Shown here piece after piece: positions 55,632 to 63,911 of a DNA stretch of 64,000 bases (position 1 is its first letter; each line of letters starts with the position of its first letter). The position numbers and the translations under genes are program-made. The notes beneath the pieces are model-generated. The model saw only the letters and a program-made list of their open reading frames with translations. It was not told the origin of the DNA and made no database searches. Source of the DNA: Robiginitalea biformata HTCC2501 (GTDB lineage Bacteria; Bacteroidota; Bacteroidia; Flavobacteriales; Flavobacteriaceae); the NCBI RefSeq assembly GCF_000024125.1, contig NC_013222.1:1962501-2026500 (forward strand). Direction: 5' to 3'.

Positions 55632-56378
55632 TCAATCCAGCACTTCCGCCTTGCGGATGTAGATGTTTTTCATCGGCCAGTCGCCGTCGTCCGTTTCCAC
55701 CTGGTTGATAGCGTCCACCACATCCATGCCTTCGACCACCCGGCCAAAGGGCGTGTATTCCCCATCCAAATGGTAGGAGCCCGGATCCGTCACCACGATA
55801 AAAAACTCGTAAGGCGAAGCGAGCATGTGCGGGTTATCGATTTCGCTGGACGGCATGGAGACGGTTCCCCGGTGGTGCCGATGGCCCTTCCGCGTATCCG
55901 GGGGCAGCAGGTACCGGCCGATATCCGAGCGTTTCCGGGCGGTTTTGACATTGTCCGCATTGCCCCCCTGGATGATGAAATCCTTTACGACCCGGTGGAA
56001 CATTGTACTGTCGAAGTACTTTTTTCGGGTCAGGTAGATGAAATTGGCTTTGTGGTAGGGGACGTTGTCGAACAGTTCGATGGTAAAACTCCCGAGGTCC
56101 GTGGTCAACCGGACCCGGCTTGCCTGCAGGTCTTTCTGGTAGTCGAAAAAGAAATCGATGGCATTCTCCTCGGTAAGCTCAAAGGCGTCGGTGGAATCCG
56201 CCACCTGCTGCCCGGCAGTTCCTACGGGATTTTCGCCGGTCGTATCCCGGGCTGCACTATCTGTCGATACCGTTCCCGGATCGGGCGATTCGGGCTTATT
56301 TTGTTTACTTTGTTCCCTGCAGCCGGCCAGGAGGGCCAAAAGCACAAGTGCCCGGACGGCCGTTTTGAGTAAAGTCAT
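55632..56378 (-). CDS. Lipoprotein cyclophilin-type peptidyl-prolyl isomerase
   Basis: 248 residues. Signal with lipobox LAGC at about residue 20, then a Ser/Thr/Asp-rich linker. The cyclophilin domain covers about residues 80-245: FHRVVKDFIIQGGNAD near residue 130 carries the catalytic Arg-Phe pattern, and FFIVVTDPGSYHLDGEYTPFGRVVEG corresponds to the C-terminal core. It isomerises X-Pro bonds in the periplasm. An insertion (KTARKRSDIGRYLLPPDTRK) is atypical for small cyclophilins. Its ATG overlaps the divergent Nudix ATG in a CATG tetranucleotide. Confidence 0.9.
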   Translation of the reverse strand: MTLLKTAVRALVLLALLAGCREQSKQNKPESPDPGTVSTDSAARDTTGENPVGTAGQQVADSTDAFELTEENAIDFFFDYQKDLQASRVRLTTDLGSFTIELFDNVPYHKANFIYLTRKKYFDSTMFHRVVKDFIIQGGNADNVKTARKRSDIGRYLLPPDTRKGHRHHRGTVSMPSSEIDNPHMLASPYEFFIVVTDPGSYHLDGEYTPFGRVVEGMDVVDAINQVETDDGDWPMKNIYIRKAEVLD

Positions 56379-57018
56379 GAATTTCGAGGATTTTTCCAGT
56401 TCGCTTTCAAAAATAGAAAATCTTCCCCTACCGGGCAGCAGGGCGCATCTTGCCATGGCCCCGGAATTGCGGATCCGCGAACTCGCGGGGTTGGATTCAC
56501 AGCGAAAATCGCCCCGCAGAGCAGGGGTGCTCGTGTTATTCTACCCGGGGCATGATTCGGGAACCCGCCTGTTGCTCATTAGGAGGCCGTCCTACCCGGG
56601 GGTCCACTCCAACCAGATTGCCCTGCCCGGCGGCAAGGAGGAGGCAGACGACCCGGACCTGCAGCATACCGCCCTGCGGGAAGCCCGGGAGGAAGTGGGG
56701 GTACCCCCCCGGCAGGTCCGCGTAGTGCGCGCGCTGAGCCCGGTATATATTCCTCCCAGCAATTTTGAGGTCAGCCCGTTTGTGGGCCTGAGTGCCGGGC
56801 GGCCGGATTTCCGACGGCAGGAGTCCGAGGTGGCCGAGCTGATCGAAGTCCCTGTGAACCAGTTGCTTTCCAGGGAATTCCTGGAGGTGCGACGGATGAC
56901 AACCTCGTACGCAACGGACATTGAGGTACCCGCCTTTCTGCTGAACGGCCATGTGGTATGGGGGGCGACAGCCATGATGCTCAATGAGCTGAAAAGCCTC
57001 CTGAAGGAGGTGCTCTGA
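56377..57018 (+). CDS. CoA pyrophosphatase (Nudix hydrolase)
   Basis: 213 residues. The CoA-pyrophosphatase motif SNQIALPGGKEEADDPD with the Nudix box following (LREAREEVGV, G-x5-E-x7-REUXEEXGU form) is at about residues 95-125, and RRPSYPGVHSNQIALPGG is the family-specific stretch. Nudix enzymes of this group split CoA or its derivatives. The ATG overlaps the divergent cyclophilin start codon, so each gene's upstream control lies inside the other's coding region. Nine bases separate it from the acyltransferase. Confidence 0.9.
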   Translation: MNFEDFSSSLSKIENLPLPGSRAHLAMAPELRIRELAGLDSQRKSPRRAGVLVLFYPGHDSGTRLLLIRRPSYPGVHSNQIALPGGKEEADDPDLQHTALREAREEVGVPPRQVRVVRALSPVYIPPSNFEVSPFVGLSAGRPDFRRQESEVAELIEVPVNQLLSREFLEVRRMTTSYATDIEVPAFLLNGHVVWGATAMMLNELKSLLKEVL

Positions 57019-57021
57019 ACC

Positions 57022-57029
57022 TATTTTTG
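57022..57029 (+). promoter_or_regulatory. -7 box (TATTTTTG) of the acyltransferase gene
   Basis: Full TAnnTTTG match 16 bp before the ATG at 57045, just after the Nudix stop codon. It shows that MGLFKK rather than an upstream ATG inside the box is the start. Confidence 0.5.
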
Positions 57030-57044
57030 TATTTTAGCCTTCCT

Positions 57045-57875
57045 ATGGGATTATTTAAAAAGAATCCATTCGGACATATCCTGTTCCTGAAAAAGTGGTT
57101 GATCCGCGTCATGGGGCTGTTTACGCACCAGCGGTACAAAGGCTTCAACAAACTGGAGATCGAGGGCTCGGACGTCATTCGCTCCCTTCCGGAGACCGGG
57201 GTGCTTTTTGTCAGCAACCACCAGACCTACTTTGCGGACGTGGTGGCCATGTTCCACGTCTTTAATGCGAGCCTCAGCGGGCGGGAGGACTCCATCAAGA
57301 ACATCGGCTATCTCTGGAACCCGAAACTCAATATTTACTATGTGGCCGCCAAGGAGACCATGGGAAAGAGTCTGCTGACCAAAATTCTCGCCTATGCGGG
57401 TTCAATCAGCATTGAGCGGACCTGGCGGGCGGAGGGCAAAAACGTCAAGCGGCAGGTAAAGATGAGCGATATCACCAACATCGGCACCGCCCTTAAGGAC
57501 GGCTGGGTGATCACCTTCCCACAGGGCACCACGACCCCGTGGAAACCCCTGCGGAAGGGGACGGCCCACATTATCAAAAAATACAAGCCGGTGGTGGTCC
57601 CGGTTGTGATCGACGGGTTTCGTCGCTCCTTCGACAAAAAAGGCCTGTACATCAAAAAGAAGGGGATCCTCCAGTCCATGGTTATCAAACCACCGCTGGA
57701 GATCGATTACGAAAATGAATCGGTGGATGCGATTATCGAAAAACTCGAATACGCCATTGAGCAGCACCCGTCTTTCCTGAAGGTGATCCCTATGGAAGAG
57801 CTCAAGGCCTATGAGGCGGACCATAAAAACCGACGGTGGCGCCCGAATAAAGCCAAGACCCCCGTCGGGGAATAG
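57045..57875 (+). CDS. 1-acyl-glycerol-3-phosphate-type acyltransferase (PlsC family)
   Basis: 276 residues. SNHQTYFADVVAMFHVF near residue 62 carries the NHx4D-type motif (here NHQTYFAD) of PlsC acyltransferases, and FPQGTTTPWKPLRKGTAH near residue 165 is the second substrate-binding block. These enzymes transfer acyl chains to lysophosphatidic acid or related acceptors at the inner membrane. The C-terminus is basic and soluble. Convergent with the membrane protein 58 bp downstream. Confidence 0.9.
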   Translation: MGLFKKNPFGHILFLKKWLIRVMGLFTHQRYKGFNKLEIEGSDVIRSLPETGVLFVSNHQTYFADVVAMFHVFNASLSGREDSIKNIGYLWNPKLNIYYVAAKETMGKSLLTKILAYAGSISIERTWRAEGKNVKRQVKMSDITNIGTALKDGWVITFPQGTTTPWKPLRKGTAHIIKKYKPVVVPVVIDGFRRSFDKKGLYIKKKGILQSMVIKPPLEIDYENESVDAIIEKLEYAIEQHPSFLKVIPMEELKAYEADHKNRRWRPNKAKTPVGE

Positions 57876-57933
57876 ACAGCAACTTCATAAGAGTCCTGCC
57901 CCGGATAGAAAACGCCTGCCCCGGATGGGCCGG

Positions 57934-58584
57934 TTAACCCTCCATGCGGCGGAGGTCTTTGTAATTGCGGTACAACTTCCGGGTGAGCAGCCCGTAGAGC
58001 AAAAAGTAAATCCCGCCCATTACCGCCGTAAATACGATGCCGGCCACCGACATAATGCCCACCACAATCCATTTCAGGCGATCCGGGTCTACCTGGCCGT
58101 CCGGATGCAGGTGGAGCGCTTCAATCAGATCGTCGCTTAAGACCATCCCCCAGATAAACACGCCGAAGAATACCAGGATCATGCTCAGGCAGAATACCAC
58201 GTAATTCCGAACGGTTTTCCGGGTGCGGATAATGCGGTTCATCAGTTTGCCTGCGCTGTCGAGCACGGAAATTTCCCGGTAGCGCTTATAAAATTGCAGA
58301 ATAAAATAGAGGGCCACCCCGTACTGGATGACCGTTAGTACAATCAGCGGGATCCGGATCCCCAGGCTGCCGGCCACGTCGTAATTCATCCCGCTGCGGA
58401 AGGAAGGCAGGAGATAGAGCAGGTGGGGGACAATAAATTCGATGATGCTGATGTAGAAAATCCAGCGGACCACCGACGAGGATTTTTTCCAGATCATCCG
58501 GTGGATCTCGTCATAGGTCAGGCGGGGCATTTCCTTCTCCCGCTTCTGCCAGTCCTGTTTCAGTAATTCCAGTTCATCCATCAT
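57934..58584 (-). CDS. Four-helix membrane protein encoded with an ECF sigma factor
   Basis: 216 residues. An N-terminal cytoplasmic segment (MDELELLKQDWQKREKEMPRLTYDEIHRMI) precedes four membrane helices at about 39-61, 74-98, 122-147 and 168-193. No zinc-binding anti-sigma motif (HxxxCxxC) is present. It is encoded 4 bp after the sigma factor, so it is a candidate anti-sigma or signalling partner. Two ATG codons (58584 and 58581) are next to each other; either could be used. Confidence 0.75.
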   Translation of the reverse strand: MMDELELLKQDWQKREKEMPRLTYDEIHRMIWKKSSSVVRWIFYISIIEFIVPHLLYLLPSFRSGMNYDVAGSLGIRIPLIVLTVIQYGVALYFILQFYKRYREISVLDSAGKLMNRIIRTRKTVRNYVVFCLSMILVFFGVFIWGMVLSDDLIEALHLHPDGQVDPDRLKWIVVGIMSVAGIVFTAVMGGIYFLLYGLLTRKLYRNYKDLRRMEG

Positions 58585-58588
58585 AGCT

Positions 58589-59083
58589 TCAGGGGTTGAG
58601 AATGGTTCGAAGTTTGGTTTTGATCCGGCTCATCTTTACGCGCGCATTTACCTCGCTGATGCCCAGGGTATCCGAAATCTCGGCGTAGTTTTTATCCTCC
58701 AGGTACAGGAATACCAGGGCCTTGTCAATATCCCCCAGTTCCCGGATGGCGCTGTACATCAGGTTGAGCTGCCGTTCCTGTGTTGGGTCGTATTCCTCGG
58801 CTTTCACCTTGTACAGTACCGTATCAAAGGCCTGCGTTTTAGGCTGTTTCCTGGATTTTCGGTACAGCGTGATGGCCGTATTCAGCGCCACGCGGTACAT
58901 CCAGGTGCTGAACTTGGAGTCTCCCCGGAATTTCGGGTAAGCCTTCCAGAGCTGGATGGTGATCTCCTGAAACAGGTCGTTGTGGGACTCCCGGTTATCC
59001 GTGTAAAGGCTGCAGACCTTGTGCACGATATTTTGGTTGGCTTCCAGTTCGGAAACAAATTGATGTTCCAGTTCTTTCGTCAC
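58589..59083 (-). CDS. ECF-type RNA polymerase sigma factor
   Basis: 164 residues. Region 2 (about 10-80) includes DLFQEITIQLWKAYPKFRGDSKFSTWMYRVALNTAI, the -10-binding and core-binding pattern. Region 4 (about 105-160) has LGDIDKALVFLYLEDKNYAEISDTLGISEVNARVKMSRIK, the sigma-70 HTH. It would direct polymerase to a small regulon. The coupled downstream membrane gene suggests a membrane signal releases it. No auto-promoter was identified. Confidence 0.93.
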   Translation of the reverse strand: MTKELEHQFVSELEANQNIVHKVCSLYTDNRESHNDLFQEITIQLWKAYPKFRGDSKFSTWMYRVALNTAITLYRKSRKQPKTQAFDTVLYKVKAEEYDPTQERQLNLMYSAIRELGDIDKALVFLYLEDKNYAEISDTLGISEVNARVKMSRIKTKLRTILNP

Positions 59084-59142
59084 GCGGGTTGGTTATCGTA
59101 AAGATTGGTAGCCCAATTGGGCGAAATGTTACATCCGGAAAC

Positions 59143-59170
59143 TAAAAAAAGGGATCCCGGGGGATCCCTT
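59143..59170 (-). terminator. Terminator of the AbgB-like peptidase gene
   Basis: AAGGGATCC/GGATCCCTT around a CCGG-type loop is followed on the minus strand by seven T residues, right after the stop codon. Confidence 0.88.
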
Positions 59171-59188
59171 CAGCCCGGAAGTATCGCG

Positions 59189-60601
59189 TTAGTCCCGGTA
59201 ATTCAGCGCGGGTTCCCGGTCTCCCAGGAGCGGGACATATTTAAAGTCGGAGCCCCGGCGTTCCAGGAATTCCGCCCGGGCGGCCTGGAGGGTTTCCGGG
59301 TCTTCGTACAGGTCGATGGCGGTTTTTGCCAGGGTCTTGGCGGCGATCATCATGCCTTTCAGCCCAATCGAGGTTCCGCCGGCAGCTACTGCCTGCCAGG
59401 AATGGGCCGGGGTGCCGGGGACCCATGTGGCTGTGCTGAGCCCCACGGTTGGTACGGCAAAACTCACATCCCCCACATCCGTGGAACCATAGGCCCGGGC
59501 CGTTTCGCGGAACGGCATCACGGTGGCGGCTGTCTCGGCATCCAGGGACTCCTGCCCCAGGGAGGCGGCGATCTGCTCGGCAAAGGCTTTTTCCTCGGGC
59601 GTATAGGTCATCCCGCCGATCTCCACCAGGTTCTCGTACATCATGCGTTGCAGGGCCAGGTTCGGCAAGAGCTCGTGGGTGCCCCCGATCATTTCATAAT
59701 CCATGGTGGTGCCTGTGCCCAGGGCAGCCCCTTCCGCAGCTTTCACGATCCGGTCGAATACCTCGACAACCACGTCCCGGGTGTTGTGGCGGGCGTAGTA
59801 GTAAACCTCCGCGAAGTCCGGCACCACGTTGGGGGCCTTGCCGCCGTCGGTGATCACATAGTGGATCCGGGTCTCCTGGGGAATGTGTTCGCGCATCATG
59901 TTCACCATCATGTTCATCGCCTCCACCCCGTCCAGGGCGGAACGGCCGCGTTCCGGAGACCCGGCTGCGTGGGCCGAAACCCCGTGGAAGCGGAATTTGG
60001 CCGATTTGTTGGCCAGGGCGGCACCCGCATTGGCGGCATTCATGGAACCGGGGTGCCAGTGCAGGGCGGCATCCAGGTCATCGAATAGCCCGGCTCGCGT
60101 CATGTACACCTTCCCGGACCCGCCTTCTTCGGCAGGACACCCGTAAAAACGAATGGTCCCCTGGCCCCCGTTAGCCCGGATCCAGTCTTTGACGGCAATG
60201 GCTGCGGCTGCAGACGCCGTTCCGAATAGATGGTGGCCACAGGCATGGCCTGCAACCCCGCCGGCCGGTTCCTTTTTCGGGACGGCCTTCTGGGATAAAC
60301 CGGGCAATGCATCGTATTCGCCCAGGATCCCGATTACCGGCGACCCGCTCCCGTATTCGGCTACAAATGCCGTCGGGATGCCGGCTACGCCTTTGCGGAT
60401 GCTGAACCCGGCGTCTTCCAGGGTCTCCTGGAGCAGGGCGGCGCTCTGTTCTTCCTGATAGCCCATTTCGGCCCAGTCCCATATCTGCAGGGCGATGTCG
60501 GCATACTCCCCGGAACGGGCATCCAGTTGGTTCATAACGTCTTCCTGGGCGGTAGCCACCAGGGAGGCAGCCCCCAGGATCAAAGTGTAAATCTGTCTCA
60601 T
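59189..60601 (-). CDS. Exported M20 peptidase (aminobenzoyl-glutamate utilisation AbgB-like)
   Basis: 470 residues with a short signal (MRQIYTLILGAASLVATAQ). GILGEYDALPGLSQKA near residue 95 and HACGHHLFGTASAAAA near residue 118 are the M20D metal ligands, and YGCPAEEGGSGKVYMTRAG near residue 155 is the catalytic Glu pair. HGVSAHAAGSPERGRSALDG near residue 215 belongs to the dimerisation lid. AbgB-like enzymes cleave p-aminobenzoyl-glutamate or related amides. A near-consensus -7 box (TATCTTTA, 60625-60632) precedes it. Confidence 0.88.
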   Translation of the reverse strand: MRQIYTLILGAASLVATAQEDVMNQLDARSGEYADIALQIWDWAEMGYQEEQSAALLQETLEDAGFSIRKGVAGIPTAFVAEYGSGSPVIGILGEYDALPGLSQKAVPKKEPAGGVAGHACGHHLFGTASAAAAIAVKDWIRANGGQGTIRFYGCPAEEGGSGKVYMTRAGLFDDLDAALHWHPGSMNAANAGAALANKSAKFRFHGVSAHAAGSPERGRSALDGVEAMNMMVNMMREHIPQETRIHYVITDGGKAPNVVPDFAEVYYYARHNTRDVVVEVFDRIVKAAEGAALGTGTTMDYEMIGGTHELLPNLALQRMMYENLVEIGGMTYTPEEKAFAEQIAASLGQESLDAETAATVMPFRETARAYGSTDVGDVSFAVPTVGLSTATWVPGTPAHSWQAVAAGGTSIGLKGMMIAAKTLAKTAIDLYEDPETLQAARAEFLERRGSDFKYVPLLGDREPALNYRD

Positions 60602-60678
60602 CGGTTGTGTTTTGTTGGAATGCCTAAAGATACGAATTCAGCGTTCCTGAGGTAAGGAATTCCCGGGTCCATGTCGCC

Positions 60679-61581
60679 CTAGCTGAATTTCCGGGGATGG
60701 TGCTCCCGGACCACCTCGGCCAGGTGGGTTCGGTCTACGTGCATATAAACCTCTGTGGTGGTGATGCTTTCATGTCCCAGCATTTGCTGGATGGCCCGGA
60801 TATCCGCCCCATTCTGTAACAAATGGGTGGCAAAGGAATGCCGGAAGGTGTGCGGGCTGACGTTTTTCCGGAGGCCGGCCCGTGCGGCCAGGTCCCGGAT
60901 TATGGTGAAAATCATGGCCCGGCTGAGCCCCCGGCCCCGTCGATTGAGGAACACGACGTCCTCAAAGCCGGCTTGCGGCTGTTGGTGGGGGCGTACTTCG
61001 CGGATATACCGGAGGATACATTCCCGGTTATAGGGCCCAATCGGCACAAACCGGTCTTTGCTGCCCTTGCCGGTTACCTTAATAAAGCCCTCGTCAAAAA
61101 ATAAATCGCTCAGGCGGAGCCCCAGCAACTCGGAAACGCGCAGCCCGCATCCGTAAAGGGTCTCCAGGATCGCCAGGTTGCGTTCGCCCTCCGGGGCCGA
61201 CCGGTCGATCTCCGCTACCAGGCGGTCGATTTCTTCCACGGAGAGTGTGTCCGGAAGCTTTCTTCCCAGTTTGGGCGCCTCGATGAGGTCCATGGGGTTG
61301 TCCTTGCGATACCCTTCAAAAATCAGGTAGCCGAAGAAGCCCTTGAGCCCCGAGATCAGCCGGGCCTGCGAACGGGCCTTCAGGTCGGTGCCAACATGGT
61401 GGATAAAGGCCTCGATATCTTTTCGGTCGATGGATTTGGGTGTGATACCCGGTTCATTTTCCGCGAGGTATCCGGCCAGTTTGCGGACATCCCTGCGGTA
61501 GCTCCGAACGGAATTCTCGGAAAGCCCCCTTTCCAGCCGAAGGTAGTGCAGGTAATCCGTTATGGCCTCTTCCCAGTTCAC
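60679..61581 (-). CDS. xerD: Tyrosine recombinase XerD, GTG start
   Basis: 300 residues. N-terminal SAM-like DNA-binding domain (EAITDYLHYLRLERGLSENSVRSYRRDV) and C-terminal catalytic domain with the tyrosine recombinase residues: Arg in ETLYGCGLRVSELLGL near residue 148, H-x-x-R in SPHTFRHSFATHLL near residue 244, and the Tyr in TTEVYMHVDRTHL near residue 281. XerC/XerD resolve chromosome dimers at dif. The start GTG lies 4 bp after a consensus -7 box; an ATG 201 bp upstream would place the promoter inside the gene. XerD versus XerC was judged by the overall form. Confidence 0.93.
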   Translation of the reverse strand: MNWEEAITDYLHYLRLERGLSENSVRSYRRDVRKLAGYLAENEPGITPKSIDRKDIEAFIHHVGTDLKARSQARLISGLKGFFGYLIFEGYRKDNPMDLIEAPKLGRKLPDTLSVEEIDRLVAEIDRSAPEGERNLAILETLYGCGLRVSELLGLRLSDLFFDEGFIKVTGKGSKDRFVPIGPYNRECILRYIREVRPHQQPQAGFEDVVFLNRRGRGLSRAMIFTIIRDLAARAGLRKNVSPHTFRHSFATHLLQNGADIRAIQQMLGHESITTTEVYMHVDRTHLAEVVREHHPRKFS

Positions 61582-61585
61582 CTCC

Positions 61586-61615
61586 CAAAGATAACGGTTA
61601 CCCTCCCAAAGACAA
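61586..61615 (-). promoter_or_regulatory. Promoter of xerD (-33 TTG, -7 TATCTTTG) within a 21-bp tandem repeat
   Basis: Minus strand TATCTTTG (61593-61586) and TTG (61615-61613) are 19 bp apart, the best match in the window to the Bacteroidota promoter form. Two 21-bp units (61581-61601 and 61602-61622) with 17 identical positions carry the -7 box and a degenerate copy TGTCTTTG. Confidence 0.75.
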
Positions 61616-61735
61616 CGGCTCCGCGCAGGTCCCGTTCCATTTTGGCTATTTCGCGCTGGCTCCGGCTTTGTTTGATGCATCCACTTCGGATGCTGCTGCC
61701 CGGGCCGCTTGCGGTTTTTTGCTACATTTACCCCC

Positions 61736-62155
61736 ATGAAGCTCATCATCATCAACGGACCCAACCTGAACCTGCTGGGCAAGCGGGAACCGGAGGTCTA
61801 CGGCAACACCACCTTTGAAGCGTATTTCAGCGAATTGCAGTTTCGGTTCAATGACGTGCAGCTCGAATACTTCCAGTCGAATATCGAAGGGGAAATTATC
61901 GGCAAGATCCAGGAAACGGGATTTGATTACGACGGCATCATCCTGAACGCCGCCGCCTATACCCATACCTCAGTCGGGATTGGCGACGCCGTCAGGGCTG
62001 TGGAAACCCCGGTGGTGGAAGTCCATATTTCCAACGTAGCGGAAAGGGAGTCCTTCAGGCACGCATCCTATGTCTCTCCCGGAGCCAAAGGGGTCATCTT
62101 TGGATTCGGGCTCAAAGGCTACGACCTGGCTATCCGGAGTTTCCTCCCGGATTAG
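61736..62155 (+). CDS. aroQ: 3-dehydroquinate dehydratase, type II
   Basis: 139 residues. NGPNLNLLGKREPEVYG at the N-terminus is the type II signature, NAAAYTHTSVGIGDAV near residue 75 follows, and EVHISNVAERESFRHAS near residue 97 carries the conserved His and Arg; FGFGLKGYDLAI ends the core. The start is placed after a TACATTTA box. The enzyme forms a dodecamer and catalyses the third shikimate step. It is divergent from xerD and its last 4 bp overlap the convergent DUF3817 gene. Confidence 0.97.
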   Translation: MKLIIINGPNLNLLGKREPEVYGNTTFEAYFSELQFRFNDVQLEYFQSNIEGEIIGKIQETGFDYDGIILNAAAYTHTSVGIGDAVRAVETPVVEVHISNVAERESFRHASYVSPGAKGVIFGFGLKGYDLAIRSFLPD

Positions 62156-62430
62156 ACCTTGCCGAGAAAGCGGCTGTCCAGGTAAAACGTGCCAAAGGGC
62201 AGGAGGGAGGCCAGCAGAAGCCAGGCGAGGATCTTCCACCCCCATCCCTGTTCCTTCCACACCACCAGTGCGAGCGCCACATACCCGATAAAAAGGAATC
62301 CATGTGCGTACCCTACATATTGGTTGGGCTCACCAATACCCGCCCAGTATTTCAGCGGCATGGTAAGGCCGAAAAGCAGCAGGAAGCTGATGCCTTCCAA
62401 AATTGCGAGAATCCTGAAAATCGATAGCAT
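62152..62430 (-). CDS. DUF3817 family membrane protein
   Basis: 92 residues with three membrane segments (about 5-27, 42-63, 68-86). EGISFLLLFGLTMPLKYWAG near residue 12 and YAHGFLFIGYVALAL are the family motifs. Small unknown membrane protein. Its 3' end overlaps aroQ by 4 bp, and lpdA lies 23 bp upstream on the same strand, so it could be co-transcribed with lpdA. Confidence 0.85.
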   Translation of the reverse strand: MLSIFRILAILEGISFLLLFGLTMPLKYWAGIGEPNQYVGYAHGFLFIGYVALALVVWKEQGWGWKILAWLLLASLLPFGTFYLDSRFLGKV

Positions 62431-62453
62431 AGGGGCGCGGCCGGACCGGGGTA

Positions 62454-63845
62454 TTACAAGTGGATTACTTCGTCATAGGCATCTGCCACGGCTTCCATGA
62501 CCGCCTCGCTCATAGTGGGGTGCGGGTGCACCGCTTTGAGGATTTCGTGCCCGGTGGTTTCGAGTTTCCGGCCCACTACGGCTTCGGCAATCATGTCGGT
62601 GACCCCGGCCCCAATCATATGGCAACCGAGCCACTCCCCGTATTTTGCATCGAAAATCACCTTGACGAAACCATCCGGGTTTCCGGAGGCCTTCGCCTTG
62701 CCGCTGGCTGAAAACGGGAACTTACCCACCTTCACGTCGTATCCCGCTTCCCTTGCCTGGGCCTCCGTCATCCCGACGGACGCCACTTCCGGCATGCAAT
62801 AGGTACAACCGGGGATGTTGCCGTAGTCCAGGGGTTCTACGTGCATACCTGCAATTTTCTCCACGCACAGGATGCCTTCGGCAGAGGCCACATGCGCCAG
62901 GGCAGGCCCCGGGGTGACGTCGCCGATGGCATAGTATCCCGGGATGTTGGTCTGGTAATAGTCATTGACCATGATCTTGTCGCGGTCCGTGGCAATTCCC
63001 ACGTCCTCGAGCCCGATATTTTCGATATTCGTCTTGATTCCCACAGCCGACAACACGATGTCTGCCTCCAGGGTTTGTTCCCCCTTGGAAGTCTTGACGG
63101 TGGCCTTGACCCCGTCCCCGGATGTATCCACCTTGGTGACTTCCGAGGAAGTCATCACCTTGACCCCGGCCTTTTTAAAACTGCGTTCGAGTTGCTTGGA
63201 AACTTCCTCGTCCTCAACAGGGACGATATTCGGCAGGAATTCCACCACGGTTACCTCAGTGCCCATCGCGTTGTAGAAGTAGGCAAATTCGATACCGATG
63301 GCCCCGCTCCCTACGACGATCATCTTTTTGGGTTGCTTCTCCAGGGTCATCGCTTCGCGGTACCCGATGATTTTCTTCCCGTCCTGGGGGAGGCTCGGGA
63401 GTTCACGGCTCCTCGCGCCCGTAGCGATGATGATATGCGAGGCCTCGTAGGTGGTTTCCTTGCCGTCGGCATCTTTGACGCTTACTTTTTTCCCCGGTTT
63501 CAGCGTGCCATAACCTTGGAGCACTTCAATTTTATTCTTCTTCATGAGGAACTGCACGCCTTTGCTCATCCCGTCGGCCACGCTACGGCTCCGCTTTACC
63601 ACGGCCCCGAAATCCTTATCGGCGCCTTCCACGCTGAGGCCGTAATCGCCTGCATGTTGCAGGTATTCAAACACCTGGGCCGATTTCAGCAGCGCCTTGG
63701 TGGGGATACAGCCCCAGTTGAGGCAAACGCCCCCCAGGCTTTCCTTTTCTACAATGGCGGTTTTAAAACCGAGTTGGGATGCGCGGATGGCGGTTACATA
63801 CCCGCCGGGCCCGCTGCCGAGAACTAGTACGTCAAAGCTGCTCAT
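62454..63845 (-). CDS. lpdA: Dihydrolipoyl dehydrogenase (E3)
   Basis: 463 residues. FAD-binding LVLGSGPGGYVTAIRASQLG near residue 8, redox-active disulfide GVCLNWGCIPTKALL near residue 40, NAD-binding VVGSGAIGIEFAYFY near residue 180, and the C-terminal EVASVGMTEAQ plus HPHPTMSEAV with the catalytic His-Glu. It reoxidises lipoamide in 2-oxoacid dehydrogenase complexes and the glycine cleavage system. Start at MSSFDV: an ATG at 63891-63893 lies upstream of the -7 box (63876-63883). Confidence 0.97.
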   Translation of the reverse strand: MSSFDVLVLGSGPGGYVTAIRASQLGFKTAIVEKESLGGVCLNWGCIPTKALLKSAQVFEYLQHAGDYGLSVEGADKDFGAVVKRSRSVADGMSKGVQFLMKKNKIEVLQGYGTLKPGKKVSVKDADGKETTYEASHIIIATGARSRELPSLPQDGKKIIGYREAMTLEKQPKKMIVVGSGAIGIEFAYFYNAMGTEVTVVEFLPNIVPVEDEEVSKQLERSFKKAGVKVMTSSEVTKVDTSGDGVKATVKTSKGEQTLEADIVLSAVGIKTNIENIGLEDVGIATDRDKIMVNDYYQTNIPGYYAIGDVTPGPALAHVASAEGILCVEKIAGMHVEPLDYGNIPGCTYCMPEVASVGMTEAQAREAGYDVKVGKFPFSASGKAKASGNPDGFVKVIFDAKYGEWLGCHMIGAGVTDMIAEAVVGRKLETTGHEILKAVHPHPTMSEAVMEAVADAYDEVIHL

Positions 63846-63875
63846 AGATGAATTGTTTCGCTGATTTTTCACGGG

Positions 63876-63883
63876 CAAAGGTA
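63876..63883 (-). promoter_or_regulatory. -7 box (TACCTTTG) of lpdA
   Basis: Full TAnnTTTG match on the minus strand, 30 bp before the lpdA ATG. No -33 TTG was seen at the expected distance. Confidence 0.55.
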
Positions 63884-63911
63884 CGAAACCCATCCGAATG
63901 CTACCGGGGGT

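Noticed and set aside
57895..57926. Two 12-bp direct copies of CCTGCCCCGGAT, 20 bp apart, between convergent genes
   Set aside because: Only two short copies, no terminator structure or known motif; probably chance in GC-rich DNA.
61582..61782. Extended XerD N-terminus from an upstream ATG
   Set aside because: The extension covers the best promoter in the window and is not part of any known XerD N-terminus.
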